A DNA stretch of 64,000 bases from the NCBI RefSeq assembly GCF_028372415.1, contig NC_092874.1, positions 57,821,865-57,885,864 on the forward strand, written 5' to 3'. Both the position numbers and the translations under genes were made by a program. This DNA comes from Notamacropus eugenii (Eukaryota > Chordata > Mammalia > Diprotodontia > Macropodidae). This document shows, in pieces, positions 12,900-23,180 of this stretch (positions within the stretch are counted from its first letter, which is position 1; every line of letters starts with the position of its first letter). The notes beneath the pieces were generated by a model that saw nothing but the letters and a program-made list of their open reading frames with translations, was not told the origin of the DNA and did no database searches.

Positions 12900-13720
12900 G
12901 AGGACAGGGCAGTTCTCGGGTCATTTATGTGCGGGTGAGACCTGCCCTGGCTCCCACCTTCTGATGGCAGGGCTAGGCTCACCTCCCTGAGGGGGCGGGG
13001 CTAGATGAGGGGCGGAGTCAGCTCGGGGGCGGAGCTGACGCGAGGAGCGGAGCTAGCCGCTGAGGGGCGTGGCCACGGCGCTTCCAAGTGAGGCCCGGCA
13101 CAGAAACCCAGACCTCGGAAGCGCCGAGGCGGGGGAGGAAAGCTCTCCGTTGCCAAGGAGACACAGCGCACGCGCGGCTCCAAGAGACCCGCCCACCGAA
13201 TCCTGGGGGAATAAGGAGCCGGACAGGGCGGCTCGTACCTTTCAGGGCCTGATGCATGCCCCCAATGCCGCTGTACAGCTCCAGCACCCGCAGCGGCTCC
13301 ATCGCTCCAAGTCTGTTCAGGGCGGGTCCCTCAGCCTCTCCTACCCCCCACGCCACCTGGACGACGAGCCACACCCGTCACGTCTCGGTTCCGCGGGAAT
13401 TCAGTTCCGTGCCCCGCCCCCACCGCCCTCGGTGCACGTGTAGGCCTCTGCTTAAGGCGGAGCAGGGCTGGGGAAAGGGACGCGCAAGGGACTGTGGGAA
13501 GCGAGGCTCTCAGTTCTGGCACCGCATGTCCTGGGAAGGGGGCGGGGCTAGGGACCCTGGAGGAGCGAATCACAGCGCCCACCTCCCTGCAACTGACAAG
13601 CATGTATGCTTGGCTTGTCCAAGTTCCAGAGACGCAAAGAGAAGTAGAAATACGAGCCCTTCCCCCCACGAGCTTCCATTCTAACGGGGGAGAACCATGT
13701 AGTCTACGTTTGTGCACGAA
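12900..13720. promoter_or_regulatory. TRDMT1: CpG island / TRDMT1 promoter region
   Basis: CpG-dense, GC-rich sequence contrasts sharply with the AT-rich flanks and brackets TRDMT1 exon 1. Upstream of the start on the minus strand are a GC-box-type motif (13411-13420), a CACGTG E-box (13435-13440) and another GC box near 13541-13549. No TATA box was seen at a plausible distance. The intronic side has repeated GGGGCGG-type boxes at about 12992-13075. This is consistent with a TATA-less housekeeping promoter. The start site was not determined. The several 60-140-codon open frames on both strands are a side effect of GC richness. Confidence 0.7.
13239..13302 (-). CDS. TRDMT1: TRDMT1 (DNMT2) coding exon 1
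   Basis: The reverse complement reads MEPLRVLELYSGIGGMHQALK (21 codons) plus one base. From memory, human TRDMT1 begins MEPLRVLELYSGVGGMHHALR and also ends exon 1 after 21 codons plus one base. The exon ends at a good donor (AAAG|GTACG; donor GT at 13238-13237). The LELYSGIGG stretch is the S-adenosylmethionine-binding motif I of the DNMT fold. The family methylates C38 in the tRNA-Asp anticodon loop. Upstream in-frame codons are open but poorly conserved-looking, so this ATG is preferred. The remaining exons should lie left of position 1, because none was recognised in the 13 kb of intron here. Confidence 0.93.
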
Positions 13721-13739
13721 AACTATACAGAGTAAATAG

Positions 13740-14535
13740 GATTTGCCCCCTGGGCAACTGCCTGGTCTCTACTCCCACTCTAAACCTCCGGCCGTAAATC
13801 CTAACGAATAGCCAACGTTCATGTTCAAGCCAGCTCTTACCCTCTCAACGACCCTGGGATTTGGGCACTGTCATTTTATGGATGGGGGCAGCAACCTCCT
13901 GGAGCCTCAGTTTCTCCATCTGCAAAAGGAGCTAATGCCCCGCTGCAGGTCCCTGCCTTCGTGTGTGCTGGAAAGGAAGACAGCATTGGAGAGCTTGACA
14001 CTCAAGGAGAGGAATCAGAGCTGAAGTCTGCCGGAAACTAGGGTCCACTGGGTGATCAAAGCCAGGGTCTCTCTTTGTCATCATGTGCTAAAGAGATATT
14101 AAATGCTAAAAGAGTGTGTGTGCCTCCCTTAGAGTCCTCGTGCCATGGAGGTCAATTCTCATCCACCAAGCTGCAAGAGCTGAAGAAGGAACATGTGTCT
14201 CCCACATGTCCACTGACTTCCTTTGGAGGAACTCTGTGTTTGTAAGAAGTCTCATTGCCATCTGATGATTTTTGGGGGGAGGACATAGCAGTGAAACCAA
14301 CTACCATAAGCACAGGATGGACCCATTCTTATGCAATTAGATTGCTGGAACTATTCAAACAATAAATTGCTCTAAGCAGTCAGCCCCAAGGCACGAAAAT
14401 GTTGCAGAAGCCACTGAAATCGAGATGGTTTCATTGATACGACTGTTCTCCTTCCCTACACCCCCTTATAACTTAATGGTGTTACTCTACTACTTAGGTT
14501 TTTAAAATTCAACTCAATAAATGTTAAGCAATTTA
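13740..14535. other. Intergenic flank upstream of TRDMT1
   Basis: GC content falls quickly after 13.7 kb. About 13830-13940 has a weak MIR-like core (cctcagtttctccatctgc). No gene was recognised. The 67- and 64-codon open frames at 13821-14300 have no supporting features. Confidence 0.4.
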
Positions 14536-15155
14536 ATTAATCAATGAATATTTATTAAGTGCCTACTATGTTCCAGGCACTGTGTTAGAATGGTAGGGGT
14601 ACAAAAAGAGGCAAAAGTCAGTTCCTGGCCTCAGGGAATTTATAATCTCATGAGGGAAACAACATATACAAAGACAGCAATATATGTGATAAAATATAAT
14701 TCTTAAAGGGAAGGCACTCGAATTAAGAGGGGTTGGAGTGAGCTTCCTGTAGAAGGTGGGGTTTTAGTTGGAATGTAAAGGAAGCCAGGGAGGTCAGTAA
14801 TTAGAGTGGAGGAGGGATAGCATTCTAGGCATGGAGTACAGACAGAGAGGATGCCTTGAGTAGACAGTGTCTTGTTTTTGGAACAGCCGGGAGGCCAGTG
14901 TCACTGGATCAAATAGAAAGAGTACAAGGCGTATGGTGTAAGAAGGCTAGAAAGGTAGTAAGGAGTTAGGTTATGATGGGCTTTGAGTGGCAGAGCATTT
15001 TATATTTGGTCCTAGAGGCAATAGGAAGCCACTGGAGTTTATTGAATAGTAGGGGTGATTGTAATCAGACAGACTTGGACCTTTGGAAAATCACTTTAGT
15101 GATTGAGCAGAGAATGAAGGGGAGTGGGGGGAACTTAAGAAACATCAGAATCAAG
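14535..15155 (-). repeat. Long L2-type interspersed element, reversed 3' end at left
   Basis: It begins with the reversed L2 3' end (tatttattaagtgcctactatg, ccaggcactg) and continues for about 600 bp with phrases that recur in the family, such as aggccagtgtcactggatc and gccactggagtttattg. Related copies are at 10560-11075, 17260-17660 and 39480-41900. The 69-codon frame at 14973-15182 is within it. Another short reversed L2 end follows at about 15150-15240. Confidence 0.65.
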
Positions 15156-15497
15156 CACTTATTCTGTATTAGACACTCCTAGGTACCAGGAATACTAGAT
15201 TAAAAAAAGGAAATAGTCTCTACACTCAAGGAGTTTGTATTGTTAGAAGGATAAAACATACACAGATACCTGTGAATGCTTCATTTTATCTACAGATAAC
15301 TTGGTTTCCTTGGCATAACATTTGAAAACCCAGATTCACCTCCAAGTCATTATGTAGCATTAAAGTAGTATAGACATTTACATTCATAATTATTATTATA
15401 TTCAATAGAATTATATGTTTTATTATAATACATTCTATTATTTGCACTCATGAATATACAAAAATATTATATCCATAAATATTATTCATAAATATTT

Positions 15498-15702
15498 TGT
15501 GGTTGTTGAGTTGTATCTGACTCTTTGTGAACCCATTTGGGATTTTCTTGACAAAGTCACTGGAGTAGTTTGCCGTTTTCTTCTCCAGCTCATTTTACAG
15601 ATGAGGAATTGAAGCAAACAGGGTTAAATGACTTGCCCAAGATCACACAGCTAGTAAGTGTCTAAAGCTTGGCACTCTATCCACTGTGCCCTCTAGCTGC
15701 CA
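15498..15702 (-). repeat. MAR1/MON1-type CORE-SINE
   Basis: Reverse-oriented copy. The plus strand reads from the LINE-derived tail (ttgttgagttgtatctgact, actggagtagtttgcc) through the core (gacttgcccaagatcacac) to the tRNA-derived end (ctatccactgtgccctctag). The middle is shortened relative to the copies at 17862 and 35382. Confidence 0.85.
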
Positions 15703-16069
15703 CCATTATTAGCACTGACCCAATAATGTATTTGACGTTATTATACACATTAAAAAGGATTCATGACCTTGGCCAAAAAGAATTATAAAATTCGGTAAGT
15801 CTCACTTCCCCATGAACCTCCAAAGAAACATGCCTGACAATTAAGACTCAAATTTACTCTTCAGCATTGTGACACTTCTGCTCTCTGCCTTTAAATTATA
15901 CCTCCAGGAGCTCTTTGCCAAGCTCAGGAGTTCCCTCAATGCTACTACTTTGCCAGTGTTGCACTCCATCTTCTACTTGGCTGCTACTGTTACTGCTGCC
16001 AATAATGCTTCCTTGGGGAAATGTCACTGCTTTAGAATATAACTGCCAGGGTGCCTGGGACAACATACC

Positions 16070-16265
16070 TGAGGGCTAGTTAACACATTTCTAGCACTAG
16101 TATTAGTCTTTCAAACCTACTTTATATATAAAAGGGCCAAGCAGAAAGCTTCTGACCAGAAGGTCCCCAACCATTACTCCTACCTATTCAATAAATGTCT
16201 TTTGCTTTGAACTAATCCGCTGAATAGTTGGCTGGTAAAACCAAACACTTTATTGGGGGCCTGTG
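16070..16265 (+). other. Possible LTR-like fragment (weak)
   Basis: A TATA-like motif (TATATATAAAAG, about 16122-16133) lies about 65 bp before an AATAAA (about 16189-16194), a spacing seen in retroviral-type LTRs. No paired LTR, primer-binding site or internal gene was found. This is a low-confidence suggestion. The remainder of 15702-16634 shows nothing else recognisable. Confidence 0.2.
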
Positions 16266-17254
16266 AACTACAGTGGTGAACTTGGAAAGTACCTCAAATC
16301 TTAGATAGCTTTCTGGGGATCTACTCTCTTAATGACAATTATCTAAAGTACAGGCATAAAACATCCACCAGCTTCTCTGGGCTTTGTCATATAGTAAGCA
16401 ATAGGAGACATCTAAGAGGATTGCTTTTCAGGCTGAGTTAGTGAAGAAGGAACCTTGGAGGATTCCAGGTAGAGAGACAAAAACACTTTTTTTAAGGATT
16501 TTATTCCTAATTGTTAGTATAAGAAATATAGTTCATAAAGACTCTGTTATACTTCACAAATGTTGAAGCAGACAGGAAACCACATTGCCCAAGCAGCAAC
16601 CCCCATAGTTATTCCAAGTATTCAAAGCAATCTGTGGTTGCTGTATTTCTAGAGCAACTTTTACAGTCTAAGGGAGAGGAGAGTTACTTTCTCATCATTC
16701 TCTTCCTCTCTCTGTATGTGTGTATCTCTCTCTTTTTCTGTGTCTTTGTATCTCTTTCTCTCTTTTATGTCTTCGTATGTCTCTCTAAACACCAGAAACA
16801 TCTAGGTCTGGTCATTTATGTCTAGAATTTACACCAAACAATTTTTAATTCATGTAACTTAGCCATATTCTTGCTTCTTTTTTCTCAAAGCCACACTCAA
16901 ATTAAGCCTGAGAAGCTTTCTGTGGAATCTTTAAAAAGTCATTATGTCATTATATAGACAGCTGTAGATGGTATAGACCCTCAAATTATATTTATTTGTA
17001 ATATTTTTAATTTCCTGCTTAAGCTTTGGACCAAACTTTCACAAATGTTGGTTTAATCTCTCTTTACAGTAAAAATTATATCCAGATGTATGAGAAGGAA
17101 GAGGAAAATGAATGATCATTACAGTAATACTATTTTCTCTTTCTAAAAGATCAAAAAACTACATAAAAGATAGTTAAATTCCCAAGGAGAATGTTTCCAG
17201 TATTGTTGCATAGCTCCTCCTCCTCCTCCCCCCCAATCTAAATCTAGTATTTCA

Positions 17255-17660
17255 ATCAACAGATCAGTCAAAAAGCATTTATTAGGCACCTCCTATGTGC
17301 TAGGTCCTAGAGATAGGAAACCAAAAATTAGATAGTCCCTACCTTCAGGAAGTTTACATTCTACTAGAAAGACACAACCTGGTCACTGATGAGTAAATAC
17401 AAGATATAGTACATACAAAATAAATATACAATGACTGAGTGGGGAGAGGGAGAAGAGGGGCAGCAGAGGAATCAGAAAAGATCTACTATGGGAAATTGTC
17501 CTAGAGCTAAACCTTGAAGGTAGCTAGGGGGTAGGTTCTAAAGATGAAGCTGAAGACAGAGCATTTGAGCCTTGAGACAGGGAGCAAGTTACAGAAGGTG
17601 GAATGTTGCCCATGGGAACAATGAGTAGATCTGTTTAGCTGAAGCATGAGGTGCAATCAT
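17255..17660 (-). repeat. L2-type element, reversed 3' end at left
   Basis: It starts with aagcatttattaggcacctcctatgtgctagg and carries the same purine-rich body as 10560-11075 and 14535-15155. Confidence 0.65.
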
Positions 17661-17836
17661 GTGTTATCATCCTGGCAAGATAGGCTACAACCAGTAACTT
17701 TAGTAGGATCACCACAGTATTGGTTGATAGTTCAATTTGAAATAATGAAACACTTCAGCTGAGGCCAAATTGACAAAAATAGCTAACGGTTGCCAGTGGC
17801 ACAGAAATAAGAACAGTTAATAATTAGTCTAGAGAC

Positions 17837-18230
17837 TTTTAAGATTTACAAAGTGCTTTATGTCATTCTTCAGTTGTGAATGACTCTTCATGACCCTCTT
17901 GGGTTTTCTTGGCAAAGATACTGGAGTCGTTGGCCATTTCCTTCCTCAGCTCATTTTACAGATGAGTAAACTGAGGCAAACAGGGTTAAGTGACTTTCCC
18001 AGAGACACACAGCTAATAAATGTCTGGGGCTGGATTTGAACTCAGAAGATGAATCTTCTCCAGGCCTGGACTCTATCCACTGTGCCACCTAGCTTCTTTA
18101 TAAACATTATTTAATTTGATTCTCACAACAGTCTAGAGATGAGAAAACTCAGACTTAGCAAGATTTACACAGATTTACTAAATTAACTGCTAGAAAGTGG
18201 TAGAGGGAGAATGGAGTCAGATCTTGACTC
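17837..18230 (-). repeat. MIR SINE split by a MAR1/MON1 SINE
   Basis: The outer MIR runs through 17837-17861 (tttacaaagtgctttat) and resumes at 18102 (aaacattatttaatttgattctcacaaca), which is continuous in the MIR consensus. The insert at 17862-18095 is a reverse-oriented MAR1/MON1-type SINE. The hexamer ctttat occurs on both sides (17856-17861 and 18096-18101), as expected for a target-site duplication. Confidence 0.8.
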
Positions 18231-18509
18231 CAAGCACAGAGTTCTTTCCCTGACACTTTTGGCAATCATTTCAAATGTGTACTTTGGACCTTATTTAGAA
18301 TTCAAGACATTGGTTTTGATATAGACCAATTTATATTATTATTGTAGACTAAAATAGACTATCTCTTTTAGGGAACGAAAGAGCTAAGGATAGACCTACC
18401 AGACACTTTATGGCAAAGTGCACCTCATGTAATACATTAATGGCTGCTGCTTGAAGCACTAGGCTGTCCTGGATACACCTCTTTCTGCCTTTTTCCTTGC
18501 TTTATTTAG

Positions 18510-18670
18510 AGAGGCAACTGTTTAGTAATCTTGAGGCAAGGAACCACCATCAACAACAACCTAGAGGAGCCTTTATGGCCTGCCCTCTCAGAAAAAAAAG
18601 TGGCCAGAATGGAAGGTTGTTTGTTTTTCCCTTGAGATATGAAGGTTTAATGAAAGTCTCTGCTGGTTTT
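18510..18670 (+). other. Candidate unassigned exon, 5' half
   Basis: A strong pyrimidine tract (about 18478-18507) ends in TTTAG at 18505-18509, a good splice acceptor. The frame after it is open, reading for example RNHHQQQPRGAFMACPLRKK, and stays open until a LINE insertion at about 18671. The next half of the same apparent frame resumes at 19290. I do not recognise the protein. The frame could be chance, a lost gene or a processed fragment. No upstream or downstream exon was identified. Confidence 0.3.
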
Positions 18671-19289
18671 ATTTTTTTTTCAACTAAGAAAATATATTTT
18701 CCCTCTATCACATGTCCCTCCTCTTAAAGAAAAGAAAAATAATACCCTTGTAATAAATATGCATAGTCAAGCAAAACAAATTCCCAAATTAACCACATCC
18801 AAAAATACATCTCATTGTGCAGTCTAAATCTATCATTTTTATGTCAGAAGGCAAGTCCCATATATCATCATGAGTCCCCTGGAATCCTGGCTGGTCATTG
18901 AATTGATCAGAGTCCTTAAGTCTTTGAAAGTTTTTTGTCTTTGCGTCATTGATGTTAAATTATTCTGCTGGTTCTGTGCACTTCACTGTGCCCCAAGATC
19001 ACTAGCCAGTGTGTGTCCCCTTTGACCCAGCAATTCACTACTAGGCCTATTCGCCAAAGAGACTGAAAAAAAAAAAGAGGAAAAGGACCCATATGCACAA
19101 AAATATTTACAGTAGCTCTTTTGTGGCAGCAAAGATCGGGAAATACAAAGGGTGTGCCCATCAATTGGGGAATGGCCAAACAAATTATAACATTTGAATG
19201 TAATAGAATACCATTTATAGTGCTACAAGAAATTATGAAGATCATTTCAGAGAAGCCCAGGAAGATTTCTATGAACTCTACTGGGTTTT
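18671..19289 (-). mobile_element. L1 insertion with 5' inversion (twin-priming structure)
   Basis: 18671-about 18990 is marsupial L1 3' UTR in minus orientation, with T-rich plus-strand sequence at the left end. From about 18995 the sequence switches to plus-orientation L1 ORF2 C-terminal sequence (tttgacccagcaattcac, cccatcaattggggaatgg). A 3' end in one orientation with its upstream part inverted is the classic twin-priming product. Near-matching flanks, tctctgctggtttt at 18657-18670 and ctctactgggtttt at 19276-19289, look like a decayed target-site duplication. The minus frames at 18955-19245 are artefacts of the insert. Confidence 0.75.
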
Positions 19290-19495
19290 GTGGCCACTAG
19301 GAGGGGAAGAAAAGCCAGGTCAGCAGCATGGAAATGTAGGGAAGCTGTTAGAGACCTAGAGCAGCTGGATGAGTCTTTACAAACATTAGAGTCGTTGGAC
19401 AGCAACCTCTCTGCACTCAAGTTTCCCAAGAAGGTAGTTTGGCCTTTCCAAGTCCTGAATCTTTTGGTGGAACTCATTTCCCAAACTACTCTCAG
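19290..19495 (+). other. Candidate unassigned exon, 3' half, with strong donor
   Basis: The frame from about 19275 to 19498 is open and encodes a charged, coiled-coil-like stretch (REAVRDLEQLDESLQTLESL) and then PKKVVWPFQVLNLLVELIS. It ends at CTCAG|GTAAGTAGG, a near-perfect donor, with GT at 19496-19497. Removing the L1 and one copy of the putative duplication joins it in frame to 18510-18670, giving about 367 nt. No family was recognised. Confidence 0.3.
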
Positions 19496-19499
19496 GTAA

Positions 19500-20310
19500 G
19501 TAGGTTAGTGTACTCATTTAAGAATGTGTGCTAATAGCACCTGTATTACTTTGCTAATTGTTTCTGTTCCAATTAAATCTTTTAAATGCCTCAGTGCTAT
19601 TCCTGGCCCAATTTTGTTAACATGGTGACCAATTGAATACCAATGTCTGAATTACCACCAAAAATTCCTTGTTCTTGGACTGCCTGGAGGCAAATAAGCC
19701 AAGTAAATTACCATAAAGAATCTCCCATAATTTGAATCCTACTGTGTGAGATTCCAGAGTGATGAGAGCAACAAGGTAGAATTAACGTGGGGAGAGGGGA
19801 CAAATAAAACTTTATTATTGTTAGAAATCATTTAATCACTAGATAATGAGCAGTAAGTACCAATAGTATGCCCTAAACTAAACTAAATGGATAGTATGGG
19901 ATAGGAAAAAGAAGTAGAAGACATAGTCCCAACATTTAAGGATATTAGAATCAATTAAGGGAGGTAAAACACATCTTCAGAACAATCCAAGACAGTATTT
20001 AATCATTCCCTACATTTCTCTAATGGTATGTCAATAAAGGTACTATGACTCTTAAAATTGTCTCTGCTAAAATTATCTTTTAAAGAAAACTCTGGAAAGC
20101 ATTTAATTTCTATGAATACCTCTAATTCATTTCAGATGATTTGTCAGGTGTTTTCTAGATTTGTGTGGAGAAAATTTTTACAAATTTTATGAGTATAAAA
20201 GATAGAAAAATTAAATTTTCATTTAACTGTACCTTCTTTTCTCTAAGATTATAACTCAGTCTTTTTGTCTGTGCCATAAACTGTATTAAATGTTGTCCTG
20301 GGTCGTGTCT
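19500..20310. other. Intergenic, no recognised element
   Basis: AT-rich sequence. No convincing ORF, RNA gene or repeat was seen. Confidence 0.4.
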
Positions 20311-20314
20311 TTCT

Positions 20315-20530
20315 AAAGAGAAGCATGGTATAATGGAATAGGCACTGGATCCAGAATTAGAGGACCTGTGTTTGAATTTCTCACATGCCTCTGCTACTGT
20401 TTATAAGCATGCCTGCAAAACTCACTTAATCTATTGGGCCTCATCTGTAAAAATAAGGGAATTGGAATAGATCATCTCTAAACTCTCAGTCTTTGTGCTC
20501 ATTTCTACCAACCATGATCTCCATGATTAA
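20315..20530 (+). repeat. MIR-like SINE, forward
   Basis: Forward-oriented tRNA-side start (aagcatggtataatggaataggcac) followed by the core (aaactcacttaatctattgggcctcatctgtaaaa). Confidence 0.65.
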
Positions 20531-21149
20531 TGTTTAACTTTGGGAATTCATGAATGTGGGATACATTAGTATAATTTGTCCTTAATTGTTATTTGATTAT
20601 TCAGGGAATTTTGAAGATTGAAAAAGTAATTGGAAAAAGAGAGACCATAAAAATGCAAGAAACAAGAAGTCTTATAGCCAAATGATTATAATATTTCATT
20701 AGAGATGATGGTTGTCTTACTTGTAATATGTCAACGGCAGAAAAAAAACAGAAATAGGCAAGATTTCAACAGAAAAAGAACAGATGGAAAATTATGTACA
20801 ATATAACATTCTCAGACAATATCAATCAAAATGTTTTCTGCAGTAAACTATGCTCTTATGATTTTTTCTGTACAAATCATATTATCCCAGAAAAAGGATC
20901 ATTGTAAAACAAATATTAGAAGCCAAAAGGATATGTGAAATTCAAGTTTTCTGTTGAAACAAAACACGCTATTTTCCCTTATATGTTGGCAAAATGCATG
21001 GCTCCTTTTCACAGATTTTTTTATATTTGAATTTTACTTAATGGAGTTTTCTCTAAAATAAGTGTATCCTCATCAAATGATGCTTTAAAAAAAGTGGTTT
21101 TGAGTAACAATCAAAATAGTCTTTCTCTGTCTTTTTAATGTGTTCTTAC

Positions 21150-21345
21150 AGAATCAAAACTGGAAGGGGGTTTTGGAAGTCATATAATTCATTCTTCTTC
21201 CTTTTCTAGAAGGAGAAACTGAGTCTTCAAGACCCTAAGTGGTCTGTCCAAGGTCACATATGATCAGTGGTAGAACTTGTACTAGAATAGAGCATAGGTG
21301 TCTTGCCAACTATTCTAGTGCCCCTTTTCTTTAGACCATGCTGCC
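21150..21345 (-). repeat. MIR-like SINE, reverse
   Basis: Reverse-oriented core with aactgagtcttcaagacc, then tccaaggtcacat and a degraded tRNA end. Confidence 0.55.
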
Positions 21346-22720
21346 TTCTCATCACCAACCATTCTCAGACAAACATGATAGCCAGGCTTAGTAGACATAG
21401 TCGTCATGACTACAGATATTCCACAGGTGGGAGAATAATATTGTTGCATTTCTATTCCTTTCACCATTTTATCAGCTTCATCAACAACAGGAGGCTACTT
21501 CTTCAGCAGAAGTGCATATGGTTAGTCATCATTTGGATCAAAGACAACTTTGCCCACAGATCTGCAAACTAGGTGGCTGACAGTGCCTCAGAGTGAGTTA
21601 GACAGCTCCTTAAAGGCCAGGTATGAGTCCAAATTTCCAAATGCCTTCTAAGATCCTCTACTACAATACTAAGACTGGACAAAATTGATATAGTTTCCCA
21701 GATTTACTCAGCCTCAATGAGCAATGATTAACATTTTCATAGAATTTTTGCCATTGTGAGCCAGGGGTGATCTTTATTTCTCTTGTCCAAGTGTAGCTAA
21801 GGAAGAAAAATATCATAACCAGATTGGTCACAGGTTGACGAATATTTTTGGCCCCAGTGCCTTTCAAAGAGCATCTACTTAAGGTTCAGAAAGATTGCAA
21901 TCTGTATCAGTGCAGGGATCCCGTAAAAAGGAAAAGAAATTACAGACCCTTGATATTTTGAAGTATTTTGCCTAAATGCTGTTTAAACAGTTATGTTGCC
22001 TTGCCACAGTGTAACCAAATTAACCTTTGAGAAATATAACCTATTGACAAAAAGAAGAGCCTGCCTAAGTTCCCAAATTTTTCCCCATTCCATCTAGTAA
22101 ATTTTGCGGAGGTAGACAGGGGAGAAAAGGAAACAGAGGCTGATAAAAGGAAATCTAGTGTCTTAAATTTCTGGTTATTCTTTTGCCCCCACTACCCTAG
22201 TGAGTCATATGAACATCCAGAGTTGTTACCTAAGAAACCAAATTATACAGAATTATACCACAAGCACACCAGAAAAAGGAAATCACCAAAATAACCAATA
22301 TCACTTCCTCTTTTGGCAAACTTTAAAAGCACAAAGAGAAAAATAATGATGAGGAATTAATAAATTTATTCTTGCTAATTAAAAAAGGCACAATAACTGC
22401 ACTATTATGGGCTACTTATAATGAATCCAAAGTAAATAAAAGTAACAAAAACTGCAAGGCTCCGTATTTGTTCTGATATATCTCATCACTGCCAGCTATA
22501 TATTTATTTAGAAAGAAAGCTCTGAAATGAGCTACCTGTGCTTGAGGTACCTCTAAGTATGGGTATTTTTAAACATAAATTGAATAAAGGAAAAAATACC
22601 TGTTTACCCAACAAAGCAAAAAAAAAAAAAAAGTACTCTGGATCTCTGATTTCTTTGGAATTCCCAGTAGGTAAATGGCTTCCACCAGTGCAGATCAGCA
22701 ACTACTGTTGTAAGTTAGAA
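21346..22720. other. Intergenic, no recognised element
   Basis: Short frames at 21303-21572, 21661-21867 and 22504-22738 have no features. The 22620-22633 poly-A run is simple sequence. Nothing else was recognised. Confidence 0.4.
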
Positions 22721-22724
22721 TCTC

Positions 22725-22860
22725 AGAGAATTGCCTAGGCACAAGGGGCAAAGTGACTTGTCTATGAGTTTATAGCTCTCCTGTGTCAAAGATAAGATTT
22801 GAATATATATCTCCCTAACTGAAAAACTAGCCCGTTATCCATTATGCCATGCTCTCCAAA
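22725..22860 (-). repeat. MIR-like SINE remnant
   Basis: Reverse-oriented degraded copy ending in gttatccattatgccatgc. Confidence 0.5.
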
Positions 22861-22993
22861 AGAAGATGAATGTTAGTAAAAGATATTTAAATTTACATTA
22901 GAAAATAGAAACAATTGACTAGAAGAAGAAATAGCCATACTTGATCTGCCTCTCAAATTCATATTCATGAGTATATATAATAGGTACACCTTG

Positions 22994-23180
22994 TTTTTGT
23001 TGTTGGCAAAGACACTGGAGTGGTTTGCCATTTCCTTCTCCAGTAGGTTAATACAAACAGATGTTAAAAGACTTTCCCAGAGTCATGCAGATAGTAATGA
23101 GTGTCTGAGCCCATATTTGAAATCAGGTCTTCTGATTTGAGGCCCACCACATGATCCACTGAGCCACCTAGCTGCCTCCT
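22994..23180 (-). repeat. MAR1/MON1-type CORE-SINE
   Basis: Reverse orientation with the tail ggcaaagacactggagtggtt and tRNA end gagccacctagctgcct. Confidence 0.8.

Noticed and set aside
1..13000. Search for TRDMT1 exons 2 onward on the minus strand
   Set aside because: I looked for the motif IV region around PPCQPFTR, the exon 2 AIDVN region and the C-terminal LLGNSLNVHV region and found none. I could miss a short exon without an alignment.
13256..13717. 128- and 142-codon frames around TRDMT1 exon 1
   Set aside because: Both strands of the CpG island are open by composition. Only the 64-bp TRDMT1 segment has family identity and a splice donor.
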